This document shows positions 12,601-24,839 of a stretch of DNA of 64,000 bases, one piece after another. This stretch comes from Xanthostigma xanthostigma (lineage: Eukaryota; Arthropoda; Insecta; Raphidioptera; Raphidiidae): the NCBI GenBank assembly GCA_963575645.1, contig OY754464.1:61230948-61294947 (forward strand), written 5' to 3'. Position 1 is the stretch's first letter. Each line of letters begins with the position of its first letter. The translations under genes were made by a program, and so were the position numbers. The notes under the pieces were generated by a model, which had not been told where the DNA came from, searched no databases, and worked only from the letters and a program-made list of their open reading frames with translations.

Positions 12601-15600
12601 GGTTGGATTTTTATGCTATTGAAAATGGCAGAAAAAGTGGTGTAACAATGGGATTAGCAACAGTTGGCGGTGTCTGTTTAGATAAATATAATTGTTTAAT
12701 TGCTGAATTGGGGACGACAAATGTTTTTGGAAAACCGTATCCAAGTGCTGGATTTACAAGCGTTTATATTTTAGCACACGAAATCGGTCATAAGTATGTT
12801 TTAATATTGATACATTTTTGTCAAAATCCAAGTATACAACATTTTGAAACAATCAAATTTTTATTTTCAATATCAACATAAAACATCTAGTTTTTAAAAA
12901 ATTGATAAAAATTATATTTTCATATTTTTAATAGATAATATGATAATTGAAAGTGTTTTGATTATTATTTTTGAGTGAATTTGAATTTTATTGAGATAAC
13001 GAGCCGATCTTATTAAAATATTCAGTTACTGAAAACTCATTTATCTTAATACTTAGATCGGTAGGAAACAATAATATCCGAAAATATTTCAGATGCCATT
13101 TACAGAATATGTTAAAAAGAATTCAAAATGTATCATTTATTTTATTGTAGTTTGGGTATGCATCATGATAGTAGCGGTAACAATTGCCCTAAAGAAGGCT
13201 ATATAATGTCTCCATCTAGAGGAACTAATGGAGAAACTTTATGGTCATCGTGCAGTGCTGAAATAATGCAAAAACTAGAGTAAGATTTGATAAAAATTTT
13301 GCTTAAAACTGAGAATTGGCGGTTTTCATTAGAAAAGCCATGGAAAGTTCGCACAATTACTGTTCTCATGCCTATTTTTTTATTAATATTTCATGATTTT
13401 TAGTTGGGCAAAATGTTTGATGGATAAACCAAAAGCTCCTCCAAAAGAGCTAGATCATACAAAATTCTTAAATACGCCTGGACAAATGTATGGTGCAAAG
13501 CGACAATGCGAAGTTCTTTTACGTGATAAAGATGCAATGATTTTACCAAACCAAGCTCTGTCGACTATTTGTTACAATTTGCAGTGCAAAACTCCACATA
13601 GAAGTGGATTCTATTTCGCTGGTCCAGCTTTAGAGGGCACCGAATGCGGAAACGGGAAAGTATGAATTTACAGTCAGTTCTGAAATTATAGTTCTTACTT
13701 ATAATAAAAAATGGAGAATAGTTACTTCTTACCACAACAAGTTTATTAGTGGATGTACATTTCGAGAGCTATGCTCTCATCTTCAGCAATACACTAATAA
13801 AAAATAGAGAATAGTTACTTCTTACCACAACAAGTTTATTAGTGGATGTACATTTCGAGAGCTATGCTCTCATCTTCAGCAATACACTAAACTCTTTAGT
13901 GTATTGCTGAAGATGAGAGCATAGCTCTCGAAATGTACATCCACTAATAAACTTGTTGTGGTAAGAAGTAACTATTCTCTATTTTTTATTAGATTCAAAC
14001 CACAGTGCTCCTAATATTTTTGTTCTTACTTATAGCTTCCACAATATAATATAAACGACAATGTTTTTATTCGTGAAAAAAAGTTAAAACGGTAATGTTT
14101 TATATTGTTTTATTGCTTTATCGCTACATTAAGTTTGTTAATAACTTTGTTGCCATTTTTATTTTCAGAAAAAAAGTCAATTTCTGCAATTATATACATC
14201 TGTCAAAGGCCGAACTAAATCAATGTGTAGACTTTTCATGAAATGACTGAATTGTATAACTGAGCATTTTATGAGATGTCTAAACATTTAATGAAATGAA
14301 CGGTTGGCACATGGAACATATTAATAATATATTCACTCTTCATACTCGTCATTTATCATATTTAATTACTTAATTTCTTCATGGTCTGTTTTTCAGAAAA
14401 ATGAATGTTTTTGTTGTTTCAGTGGTGTCATGGAGGTGAATGTGTAAAGAAAACAATTCTTAAACCGATCAAAGAAATCCCTGGAGGATGGGGACCTTGG
14501 GCACCCGAAGAATGTAAATCGGGTTGTATAGAGAAATCACTAGGATATCAAAGTCGACACAGAAAATGCGATAGTCCCGTACCTCAGAATACAGAAAAAG
14601 GTTGCGACGGGCCAAGTTTTGATGTAGTTCTGTGTAAAGACTCGAAAGTAAGAAATCTTACTTATTGTTAAAGTTATTGATATTGCATTTATTTATATGA
14701 TTTTTTTAGATTTGTACTAAAAGCGCGAGGAAACCTGTTACCACTTTTGCCAGTGCAAAATGTAAAGAATTTGCAAAATTGCTTCCAGAACTAGATTCCA
14801 AAGGTTCAGGGTTACAAGCACCACATGAAACAGGTATATAATTTAACTAGCCTGTACCCTCGCGTAATTGTTCGGGTTCTAATTGATTACATATTATGTA
14901 TCTACTTAGTTTCTTTAATATAGGTTCAGTTGTTTTCGAGAAATACCTATACAGCCATACTAATATTCTTCTAGAAACATATTTTATCGTCTATGTTTTG
15001 TACAAAATATTAAAAAAAAAAACACAAGTAGACTCATTTACGGATAGAGGTCCCGCTGCTAATTTATATATTTGTTTTGAATTATTATTATCGATGTTCA
15101 TTACTACAGTATGTGTGTTTTTGTTATTTAGCTCGACCTTGGATGGGATGCGCAATTTTCTGCAAAAGAGCAGATTCTGGAAGTTATTATACTCCACGTT
15201 TGGAATTAAATGACCTTGGTGTGTCGGCTTATTTTCCAGACGGAACGTGGTGTAACAAAGATAGTGGAGGAAATTACTACTGTCAGCAACATCATTGCTT
15301 ACCAGAGGTAAAATAAAAACTATTTCTATAAAAATTAAATATTCAACACACTTAACTATCATTAAAAAGTTTCTTTCATACTAATGTTCTCCAAACACAT
15401 CAGTGACGTTTCTAATCAATGACCTGAGAAATTCAATGAGATGTATGCCTAAAAATTTATGCAGTCTGTACTCCGTTGTATTTTTTAAGACTACCGTAAA
15501 ACCGTTGTGCGTTACTCTGCAATACCGCGTAGCTTCACTTAGCAATTATGAATAACGGCTTGGATTAACGACATAGAAATTTCGTAGCGGCGTGATCTAC

Positions 15601-16776
15601 GACGTCGACCTCCTTGGCGTATAATAATGTGCATACTGAATGGGCGATCGATTGGTGTTCGTTTGAACTTTGAATAAGCCAATAAGAAGGGCTTTAAGAT
15701 CATACAACACAGTACCGCGCAAGAGGTTTACTCAAATATTTATACTCTGCAAAATTTTGATTCCAACACTCGCGGTGTTATGTAGTATTGCAGAATACGT
15801 TCAGTAGTTTTGCAATATTATTGATTAAATGAGCTACATCAGACTGCATAAATTGTTTATTTATTACCCATAGACATTCAGCCTTTAATCTTAATTGCAG
15901 TTTATTTATTTGTCAATCAATCAACACAGCTATGTGGTGTTACCTGATACTTAAAAAAGAGAACTCGTAAAGCAAAAAAACTGTTGTGTGGTTTTAAGAA
16001 ACCACGACGCAAGTGAAACTTTTATTGGATTGTAGGCGTTGGATTGTAGACACTTATCCATCACGATTAATTATAAACAACAATATTCACATGAATACAC
16101 GAATAAAAACATGTAAACACTGTACAGCACTTGCCCGCAAGACAGACTGACTGTGTTATACATACTACACGGTCAGCTGATGCTAACCATGGGCGCCGCC
16201 ATATTGGCCTTGGCTGCTCTACCGAGCGCCTACTCTGAACGCCTTTCACTTTACCCCTACTCCGCGGCGGCCTGTAATGCGACATGCAACAGACGGCCAG
16301 AAAAATTCGGGGTGATAGAATAAAAGTTTCACTTTAAAAACTCATAATGTGCAGGAGACTGTCTGCATATTATGCTCTATTTTTTGTCTGTTGTCAGCAG
16401 AGCAAACTAATATTTCTTTAGGCTACTTTAATCAAGAAAGGAAAGAAATGTTATGTGTGTTTGTCTTGTTTAGAATTTCCAATTTACCAAAACATCATTA
16501 TTTCATGGAATTGGGGAAGATGTACAGTTTCCACAAAATGCGCATCCTCGCGATATCCAGGTGCCACCATATTTATTATCCTACTTATCGTTAGGAGCCG
16601 ATGGTAAACCATTACAGACTACTTTTCGTCCTGACCATCCCCATTTCCTTAAAGAAGAGGACTGGGAAACACGTGATTATATTGAGTTGCCCCATGATTC
16701 ACTCAACGGAATCTTATCAAAAAAACGCGACAGTAACGATCTTGATGGTATTGAAGCCATCATTTTAGATTATTGA
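9685..16776 (+). CDS. ADAMTS-type secreted zinc metalloprotease, 11 coding exons
   Basis: Exons: 9685-9968, 10869-11043, 11113-11568, 12128-12339, 12602-12793, 13151-13279, 13404-13659, 14423-14647, 14710-14833, 15132-15307, 16474-16776. All introns are GT..AG and phases agree, giving 843 residues. The chosen start begins a signal peptide (hydrophobic VTLFCLLLERAFCA). A prodomain follows to about residue 260, then a basic cleavage-like site (NEKRAS). The reprolysin domain, about 266-485, has the full zinc site HEIGHNLGMHHD (His435, His439, His445) and Met-turn Met459. After it come a disintegrin-like Cys-rich segment with CGNGK|WCHGGEC across exons 7/8, one thrombospondin type-1 repeat from W591 (GGWGPW), and a Cys-rich/spacer-like part (FPDGTWC). 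There are no further TSP1 repeats, so this is a short ADAMTS expected to act on extracellular matrix. Which insect ADAMTS paralogue it is cannot be told here. Confidence 0.94.
10009..10515. mobile_element. MITE pair with nested inverted repeats in ADAMTS intron 1
   Basis: Two adjoining stem structures. 10009-10130 folds on itself (ttgtgcgact..gtcgcacataat, with GAAGGAGAA against TTCTCCTTC). 10130-10515 has long imperfect inverted repeats, including aatatgtaat plus a GGGGCCCTG block on the left and its complement on the right. There is no coding capacity. The family was not identified and the exact ends are uncertain. Confidence 0.5.
11645..11905. mobile_element. Short inverted-repeat element in ADAMTS intron 3
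   Basis: About 45-bp imperfect terminal inverted repeats. The left contains GCACACTTAT then AGACCAGCAC; the right is the complement in the same order. The interior is rich in CAGCA/CTAGCAC motifs. Non-coding; family unknown. Confidence 0.45.
13700..13992. repeat. Foldback: two direct ~95-bp units then one perfect inverted unit
   Basis: Unit 1 (about 13700-13793) and unit 2 (13794-13891) are direct copies; unit 1 differs by one base (atggag for atagag). Unit 3 (13895-13992) is an exact 98-bp reverse complement of unit 2 with a 3-base loop (ctc). It sits in ADAMTS intron 7, so pre-mRNA would form a 98-bp perfect hairpin. Each unit carries a hammerhead-like core, described separately. Confidence 0.85.
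13895..13952 (+). ncRNA. Hammerhead-ribozyme-like motif in foldback unit
   Basis: Read on the plus strand: CTGAAGAT, stem II GAGAGC-ATA-GCTCTC, GAAA, then ATGTACATC. This fits C3-U-G-A-N-G-A, one extra U, stem II, GAAA, a self-complementary stem III (ATGTACAT, suited to a dimer) and an AUC cleavage triplet. Stem I would pair TTAG upstream with CTAA downstream plus two inner pairs, with a 5-base bulge. The extra U and the bulge are non-canonical, so activity is unproven. The same motif is on the minus strand in the two direct units. Confidence 0.35.
15454..15854. mobile_element. MITE in ADAMTS intron 10
   Basis: Perfect 15-bp terminal inverted repeats (aatttatgcagtctg / cagactgcataaatt) bound 401 bp of non-coding sequence. 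Outside the 15 bp the symmetry is weak. The superfamily is not clear, as no convincing target duplication is visible. Confidence 0.5.
15974..16339. mobile_element. Repeat family A, copy 1 (ADAMTS intron 10)
   Basis: About 366 bp, highly similar to 26231-26600. It begins with an A-run, then ttgtgtggttttaag with a small palindrome, and has inner inverted repeats aagtgaaacttttatt / aataaaagtttcactt. The middle is much more GC-rich than its surroundings (gccgccatattgg, ccgcggcggcc). A minus-strand open frame is shared by both copies over about 45 codons but resembles no known protein. Probably a non-autonomous DNA element; superfamily unresolved. Confidence 0.65.
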
Positions 16777-16784
16777 AGTAAACT

Positions 16785-16828
16785 AATAAAGTAAATTATA
16801 ATTTTATACTTTTTTAAATGACAATAAA
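16785..16828 (+). terminator. Polyadenylation signals of the ADAMTS gene
   Basis: Two AATAAA hexamers (16785-16790 and 16823-16828) lie just after the stop codon at 16774-16776 and are followed by T-rich sequence, as expected for a short 3' UTR. Confidence 0.65.
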
Positions 16829-17379
16829 ACACGATTTTTTGAAAATGTTTATTTTTTATTTATACGGCAAATGTAAACATAATTTAAGTTACGGAATATT
16901 TGTTATAGTTTTTCCATATAAATAATAGCATGTACCAGCAGTTTCGTTCGCATGAATGTTACTGCTCAGCCTCCGTTTTGTATAGAAACCAGATGATACC
17001 TACAATAACAAGTGGCGGCTTATGGGTCCCAATGTTTATGAAAAGTGTTTTATATTAAGGGGTGTAGGCAGAAACTTTGTTAAGGAGATTAATAATCAAT
17101 CCTATTTCCTGATGTATAACAAAATCGACTTAGTAATTTTTGAGGTTGACTCCGACCATTATTAAAAAAAAAAAAATATTATACAACTAAGAACGCATTT
17201 CATTGAATTTAAATGGGGTTGTCGTCTGATAGTAAACAAAGTGAATAAAATATAAATCAGAGAAAATAATATAAACCAAGGTGATTCGTCCAAAATTGCG
17301 ATGTGTAGAGCTCGGACGTACGTATAATAATTGAATTAATAATATGTTGTACATAAATTAAATAATTTTCGTTTTTAAA

Positions 17380-17542
17380 ACGTAATATATATGTTACGGT
17401 TAATACAAGAAAGTAGTTTATTCGCGAATTAACTGACTAATACCCGAATTAACCTACGTCAAGGATTGGTTAATTCGGGTAATTAACCGATTAATTCGCG
17501 AATTAACTACTTTCTTGTATTAACCGTAACATATATAACGTA
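17380..17542. repeat. Foldback element, ~75-bp arms
   Basis: Left arm about 17380-17454 and right arm about 17466-17542 are near-perfect complements (atatatgttacggttaatac against gtattaaccgtaacatatat). Both arms include the palindromic ttcgcgaatta block. Likely a small MITE; no target duplication could be fixed. Confidence 0.7.
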
Positions 17543-20540
17543 TTTCCATATTACGTAAATATTTTCCTTCAACTATGTAGTTTACAATTCCAAGTCCACT
17601 AGTGGGGAATGTTATTAATTTAGGTCAAAATTCCCGTTTCAAAATTTTCTACTATTTTTTCATTTGAAGGTCTTTTGAACCCAAAAAATGTTACATATTT
17701 TTGGGAAGTCTGTTTGTCTGTTTATTCTATTATAATTTTACTATTTATAACGGCTTATTATTTCATTTATTTTTACAAGAAAGTTTTCTAAATTTTTTCA
17801 TCAACTTTATAGTTTCAGAATTTTTTTAAAACTAAGAAATCAGTGGGTCTTTTGTTTTGAAGATCTGTTAAAAAATTAGGTAGCTGACAAATAGGTATGC
17901 TTTTGTAAATTTTAAGTATTTTTTAAGTTGAAATGGATGTGTCGCGCAATAGGCTGAAATTTTTAGTTAAATTAAGGATTCACAAAAGTCCAAAGTAAAT
18001 AAAATATTTTACAATCTACAGTATTTGTTTTTAAAGAATTTAAAAGTATTTATCTAACGGCCAACTTACATAATATAATGTTACTCAATGATTATGATGG
18101 CAGTGGTTCTTAGAAATGTCCGTCAGATGTCCGGACTGTAGAGTGTAGTTCCAGTGAAAAATGGCTCAGCTGTTTGCAGACAGCTGTCATAGTGCAATAG
18201 TTAATGTGAAATAGTCGTGTTTTTAGGTGTTTTTTTATAATTTTAAGGTAAGAAATAAAGCATTTTTCAACTATTAGTTGATAATTTAATAAAAAATTTC
18301 TTATTATTTGTTTTGTTTTAATTTTTTTAATTTGACATTAGTAACAAATTACGATTGCCGCATGTCTTTGTTAGATAATCAATAAATTCATGTCTTATAG
18401 ATTTTTCACTTGCTAAAAATTCCCAATTTCACACAAAGAAAGTAAAGAATCTATTTATTTAAGTTGAATGAAATTTATCCCACATTAAATTCATTTTGAA
18501 AACGAAATTGTGATTGACAGTGACAGTTAAACCGATAAAGAAATCAAACTTTTAGTGAGTGCTTGGAAAATTCCCAATTTCTACGAAGGTAGCTGAGGTC
18601 ATTGAATTTCAGGTAACAAAGCAATCGACCTTAAATTTATCATTATATTGTTGCAATATTTATAAATTTTTGTTAATCTAGAAAGGACACATTAAAGGTC
18701 ATAATATTGCCAAATCGCAATTTCCATTTTATAGTTGCGATACACTATTAATGTTATATGCAGATAAATTATGCGGAAAATGCAGAAATCGTTAAATAAT
18801 CGCTTTCCACATTTTTTTGTGAATTTAATTATTGTGCTGTAAATACAAAGGCAATCCTGCCAATATAAATATAGTTAATTATCTAAATTTACAGCGGTTA
18901 AAATAAATTCATCATTCCAGAAATTTAGCATTATAAAAATTAATTAAACAAGTTCTAGTTAGAAACATACCTCTTTTCAAAATTTCATAGAAATTAATGA
19001 GCTAATTGCAGTTCTTAATTGTAACGTTATAAAGTTGAAAATTCAAAGCTTATTGCATGATACATTATATCATATGCGATCTGTTTTGCAGTATATTTTT
19101 TTTACATAAACAGACAGTAAAACTTATAAATAGATGGATTAAAATCCGTTTTGGCACTCGTAAAATTGTTGTTCTGTGTCGTGAAAATAATCAGTAGCAG
19201 GTTGCAGGACCTATATTTGTAATTTTGTTCATTTGTGTTTTTTTTGTGGGGATTTTGCGATATTTCATGATACATGTACCATGTATATACTTTGCCTGTA
19301 TAGGTACCTACTACTTATTACAGGATGGCCACAGACCTGGAAAACCTGGAGGCTGGAATTATTAGGGACTTCAATGCAACCTGGAAATATCAGGAAATTT
19401 TACAAAGTATCAGAGAAAAATAGCATTTTGGAGATTAAAATTTCTAGTTTCGAAAAATTTTGTTGTTTTAAAACTGCCTTCAGGCTCGAAAAAAAAGTTT
19501 TTCCAAGCTTCATGAATGTACCTGGTCATTGAGCCTAGTGTTCAAGCTTAAATTTGGTATTTTTTGTTTGCTATGCGACTATCACTAAGATATCGGCGAT
19601 TAAGTAAAAAGTTACCTTTGATTTTTTGCCATCGATATCTGTAACTAATGAGCGTGCAGTAAGAAGGTTTACTGTGCCGTCATTAGTTTAAGAGATAAAG
19701 TTTTGTATGCCGTAAAAAAAACCAGAAAATTGTTTTGATGTTCAATTTCGATTTGAAAAAGTATAAAAAAATAACTTTAATCAAAACTTTAAATATCTTG
19801 ATCATACAAATAAGATATTTAATCATGGAAAAGTCTAATACATTTCATGGAAAACCTGAAATTATCAGGGAAATTTGAATTTGAAATCATTAGCCACTGT
19901 GTTGTGCGAAACAATTGTTATAAAATAAGGCCAGTAAAATGAAGATGATTTGACTCTAAACAATCGCAAAAGAGTACAAATGCGAGGGAACATTTATATA
20001 AGTATGATACACAATCTGCCAAAATGGAAGATTCGTGCGATGTCTGGAACTTGTAAAAAAGAGTTAAAAACCTGTGTCCAACCAGTTTTTTGCTTGTATC
20101 TCCAGAACAGTTAGAACTAGCCATATTTATTATTGATAATATTGAAAAGAGATCATGATTAGCCAAAAAGTCTTTAAAAACAATTCTCCACCTATTGTCA
20201 AAAATTAATAGAAAAATTATTAAAGTAGAAAAGTTGAAAATTTTCACGGCTAAGAAAATGTTTAAAAATAGCCAACATTAAAAAATAGTTGGCAAAACCA
20301 AAAGTGCACATCCCGCAAGTTTTCCACTGTATGATAAAAAAATAACAATTAAAAAATATTTTTAATAAATTTAAAAAGATTTAATTTTTAAAGAAATAGG
20401 TAAATAATTAAAAATTGAAAAAATATTTTTTTTTAAGTTTGCAAAAATAAAAAAAATTAAGAACTATACATAATATAATATATAATTAATATCAAGTGGA
20501 ATAAAATAAAACAAAATAAAAAGAAAAAAATCAATGATTT

Positions 20541-20608
20541 CGTAAGGAATCGAACCCAGGACCTTGCCATTGGGGATCCAACGGCATAATCATTACGCCA
20601 CGGCGGCC
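20541..20608 (-). pseudogene. tRNA-like sequence (SINE head or tRNA pseudogene)
   Basis: On the minus strand the sequence has an A-box-like TGGCGTAATGATTATGCC and a good B box (GGTTCGATTCC) at tRNA spacing. Acceptor ends do not pair, and the anticodon arm folds as TTGG-ATCC-CCAA, which is not a proper 5+7 arm. It is best read as a tRNA-derived pseudogene or SINE promoter. No poly-A or body typical of a SINE was confirmed. Confidence 0.5.
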
Positions 20609-20864
20609 TAATACGTGTAGTGGTGTTATCACGCTATAGAAGTGTAGCACTTGTTTTATGGATTACACTATATTTACACAGCAATTATTATATTGTTTTT
20701 AAACTATTAGCTGTCAAAAATAATAAAAAATAAAACTGTTTATAAAAATTAAACTACTGAACACATTTTAGTGAATTTAAATAGGGTTCTGGTCTGATAG
20801 TAAACAAAGTGAATAAAATATAACCCAAGGCAATCCGACCAAAATTGCGATCTGTAGAGTCGTG

Positions 20865-20906
20865 ACGTACGTACATACGTACGTACGTACGTACGTACAT
20901 ACGTAC
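20865..20906. repeat. (ACGT)n palindromic microsatellite
   Basis: A run of ACGT units with two ACAT interruptions, about 42 bp, self-complementary in every register. Confidence 0.85.
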
Positions 20907-21115
20907 AGACCAACCGACAACTGCTGTTTGTGATTTTCAATTACAATTTTAATAGTATTTATGAACTCGAATTGATTTAAAAATGGTTCTATTTTATAGA
21001 TTAGAATCTCCTCTTTTCAAAAAGCTTCAATTTGAATGGATTTCGTGTGAAATTAACTTAGATATAACTTCTTATATGAACGAAAGTCAGCTCTGACGCA
21101 CAAAGCGATAATAAA

Positions 21116-21144
21116 GCACATACCGCTAGTTTAGCGGTATGTGC
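21116..21144. repeat. Perfect 13-bp hairpin
   Basis: gcacataccgcta, loop gtt, then its exact complement. No T-run or gene is next to it, so there is no reason to call it a terminator. Function unknown. Confidence 0.6.
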
Positions 21145-23066
21145 AATACGGAAAATTATTATCAATTATTTGAATTTTCTATTTTTATTAATTTTTAAAA
21201 ATTAAGCCAAAACTGTCTCCTTATCCGCTCTGAGTTCTTCTAGCTTTCGAATTAGTGGAAGCTAACTTCGTCATTTTACTGGCCTGTTGTCTTTTATTAA
21301 ATTAAAATGTGTTACTGATATTCTTGCTATAGTTAACGCATTGAAATATTTGTATGAGATGCATTCGTAATCCATATACCTACTTGGACGTTTTCCAATC
21401 CCTTGTCCTCATCAGTAAATTTCCCCATTACCGTCCAATCAATAATAATACCTATATGAAATAGTAACAAACCTTCATGTCACTACAGTTTCGTTGCTCT
21501 GTGGGTTTTTTTATTAGTATATTGTAATTTGTGTGACACCTAGACGGAAAGGCGTGTTTCCAGATTTTTTATCAATCTGTCTGCTTGTATATCAGAATTG
21601 GTTTAAAACGATTCGACCGATTTTGATTAACTTTGTTACACTATCGAGTGTCAACTGGTACTGAAATTTGAAGTAATAGAGTAATTTGAATCCGATTGTG
21701 ATCGGATTAAGATAAAGATCCTATCAAAATCGACATTAATGCGAGCATAGCCGTAGCGGGTAGATAAAGGTTAGTAGTCTCTATAAATAAATGTCACTCC
21801 CCACTGCTATTTATCGTTTTGCAAAAAAGACAGGCTAGAAATCAAAATTGGTCTTTTATATTCTTTACGGAAAAATAATTTTGGCAAAAGTTGACTAATA
21901 AGTCAATATTTGGGAGCCGGAACCTTATTTTATGTGTAATTTCAAAGCGTTTCGACAGCCTTAAGTACAGTTATTAATACAAACTTTTTTGCTTACATCA
22001 CGAGTACTACAACATAGAGCGAGACCGGATGGGCACTGCTCCTCTCCCTAGAAATAGTGAATAAAAAAATAATACGTTGGGGCTTTTACGAAATTATTTT
22101 TCAGTAGATATTCTCAGCAAAATCTGATCTGACAAACAGACTGAGATCACTCCTCCCAGCTAGTCCTAGTTAGACCGATGTGGATCAGGGTGAGTAACTC
22201 CCGGATTGGGCTCACGGCAGGCCATCGAACGTATTTTATGAGGTTGCCAAAAAGTGAACGAAGAATTCATAATAGCGATTATTTTTTGTATGGTATTCGT
22301 ATTATGCAATCGCGTATCCGGTTTATGGGGACTGACAGGTTGGTTGTTTAGTAAGCACGTAACAGTTATCGATAACCTGCTATTTTCATCTGTTATGCTA
22401 CCCAAATAACAGGTTCCTCTATCACTGCACAGCGTTTAATTAGATTGCAAGGACGACTAACGTAAAAAACAATCATTGCACGTGTCGGCTATTCGTGTTT
22501 ACTGTTTTGTCTGTTGCAAGTCGTAAAAGAAAAACATGTTTACGCTATTTTCCGGTTTCTGTTTTGGTAGGTACATAATTCACTGATCTCTAATTAATTG
22601 ATAGCGAGTGGCGAAAATTGTGTGAAACCTTTAAAGAACTGACATACGCCGAGTGAAAAAATCTAAATTTAGCCAAAAGAGTATATTCAGGGTACCCAGG
22701 TATCGAATTTTCACTCGGACAGGCCGGTTTTCCAATGTCTAGGTGAAAAATGAAAAGAAAATCGTACTATTAAGTGTCTGGTTTTATGAAATTGTAATAT
22801 AATTAACGAAACTACCACGGCTATTGTTTATTTTCTTTCAACTACGATTTAAGGATACCGATAATACTTTTTTTTATTATGAAAGAAGAAACCTATTTTA
22901 ATTTATATGTTATTTAACTTTGATGTAAAACATCTAATGGTGTGCTTGATTGGCAGTAAAACCGCGCAATTGGCTCGACACTTTTATGGGACAACGTTTT
23001 ATGGAAGTACGTTACGTTTGTGTGCGTTGGATTAAACATGGCTTTAGTTGAAGGCGACATCTAGAT

Positions 23067-23388
23067 CAGGGGTGTCAGACTGATTGTTCAAAAGGATCAT
23101 TTATAAGATTTAGGGTGTGTTAGCGGATTCTCAATTGAAAACTAAAACACATATAATTAAAATCTTTATTTAGTTTAAATCAATTTTCATAATATAAAGG
23201 TATTAAAAAGTGTAAATTATCTAGAGCTTGAGGATCCATACACCTGAGGTCTCTTATTTTGATAAGCTCGGTGATGTCAGGTGTCAATATTTGAGGCAGT
23301 TATTTTCAGAATAGATTCTGGTCGCGGGCCGTATTGAGATAGCTTGAGGGCCGAATGCGGCCCGCGGGCCGTATCTTTGACATCATTG
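23067..23388. mobile_element. hAT non-autonomous element with perfect target duplication
   Basis: The left end CAGGGGTGTCAGACT and right end (inward CAATGATGTCAAAGA, next to GCGGCCCGCGGGCCG) are typical of hAT elements. Perfect 8-bp duplications atctatgt-like in form read atctagat at 23059-23066 and 23389-23396. 322 bp, no coding capacity. Confidence 0.85.
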
Positions 23389-23723
23389 ATCTAGATAACA
23401 GAGTGAAATTCAATTACTAGCTTATAGCCCAATCAATGCACGCTTTCCCTAGCTATTCTACCAAACAGCACCGATTAGCACTAAAATTTGGCTCTAGGTT
23501 CTACTTACCCTCTACTTCAAAGTTGTCAATGTGCCGAGGGTTGCTTTTACCCTGGGGGTAAGGTTTGGCCGCTTTTTCTGTGCATTGACTGGACTATTAG
23601 TTACTAGTACTTCGTTAGATGACAGCACGTGACGCTTGCTTTGTGTATGCGTTGGATTACAACTTAGCTTTTGTTCAAGGCGACAACTAGATGACAGGTC
23701 AAAATTTAGTTGCAGGGCGATAT

Positions 23724-23874
23724 TTCGCCTGGCAGATGTGACATATTTTAAGCGAAATTCTAGTAGCTAAATTAACTAAGAAAATTGCAGTAAATAAATT
23801 TTATTAACTGTAATTTTCTTAGTTAATTTAGCTACTAGAATTTCGCTTAAAATATGTCACATCTGCCAGGCGAA
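23724..23874. repeat. Foldback, 68-bp arms, related to 29185-29295
   Basis: Arms 23724-23791 and 23807-23874 are complementary with one mismatch (attgcagt / actgtaat) around a 15-bp loop. The segment starting ctggcagatgtgacatattt and aagcgaaattctagtagcta is shared, diverged, with 29185-29295. One family in two forms. Confidence 0.75.
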
Positions 23875-24404
23875 TAAGATTCTTTTAGGTAGTAATCGAG
23901 AATGTAAACGGAAAAAGAATTTAAAAGCCGAAAACACGAAAATCACAGGCTACAGATAGACTTCACTGTTTGTTTATCTGTATTGATGACATAAAGTTAT
24001 GCGCGCTAATTGTAGTTCAAAATTCAAAATTTCCGCTAAAATTATTACCCAAAGTTTCCTTCTCCTGCAGGAGACCGTTCCCACGTAATCCTGCTTGTTA
24101 GAGCTTTCAAACGTTTTATAGATAGATATTATAGTGGCTGTTTTTTCGCTATCCATTAATTAGAGATCTTTGTGCGTTTCTAGTAAATTATTAGAATTCA
24201 ATTGATAACAAATTAGTTGTCACTATTGAGATTAAAAAAATTAGAACTAAAAACTCGTGTAACGTAACTACATTTTATTTTTGAAGTGAAAACTTCTTTA
24301 GCGGCGTTGTACACTTTTTTTGTAATGGGTAAAAAATGTTAAACTCGCGTCAGGAAAAATAAGAACTGGGTGAGCGAGAAAACTCTCTAAGTGATAGTAA
24401 TTGT

Positions 24405-24537
24405 TTATACAACGTTAGCCATCTAGCGTTGAAATATCGTACATAAAAATGCAATCTATAATACAAACCATTATACAACGTTAGACATCTAGCGTTGAAA
24501 TATCGTACATAAAAATGCAATCTATGATACAAACCAT
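24405..24537. repeat. Two tandem 66-bp units
   Basis: Units 24405-24470 and 24471-24536 share ttatacaacgttag, catctagcgttgaaatatcg and tacataaaaatgcaatctat with only a few substitutions. A recent local duplication. Confidence 0.85.
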
Positions 24538-24839
24538 TTTGATCGAAAATTCGTAAGACGTTAATATTCAAGTTTTCACTTCTGCCGGCACTCCCGGAGT
24601 GCTACCCGTCTTTTTTTTTAGGTTTATTCATGTGTTTACATTGTTATCGAGCGAAAGCGTAGTAATTTAAAGCACTAGCCTTGCATTTAGGTTTGAATTC
24701 CATTGAAGATTTGACGCCGTTATAGAATTTTTAGTCAAATTGTAACACTCGTTTAAGATTGCCGAGTCATGAAATTGGTCACACTAACGAGTACCCAAAC
24801 ACGGTATATATATGGTCTTCCGAACTTTGACAGTTGATA

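Larger units (their letters stand above)
16829..23058. other. Intergenic, repeat-rich, no gene recognised
   Basis: No conserved coding frame was found. Besides the listed hairpins, 19312-19902 looks like an old inverted-repeat element (ends ggatggccacag / agccactgtg, with cctgg/tcagg-rich subterminal sequence). The stretches 21.5-21.8 kb resemble the tail of a decayed retroposon. The rest is AT-rich with no clear structure. Confidence 0.35.

Noticed and set aside
14896-15362. Frames on both strands around ADAMTS exon 10
   Set aside because: The real reading is exon 15132-15307 with good splice sites; the others run through introns.
21116-21144. Hairpin as a transcription terminator
   Set aside because: Eukaryotic context, no adjacent gene and no T-run.
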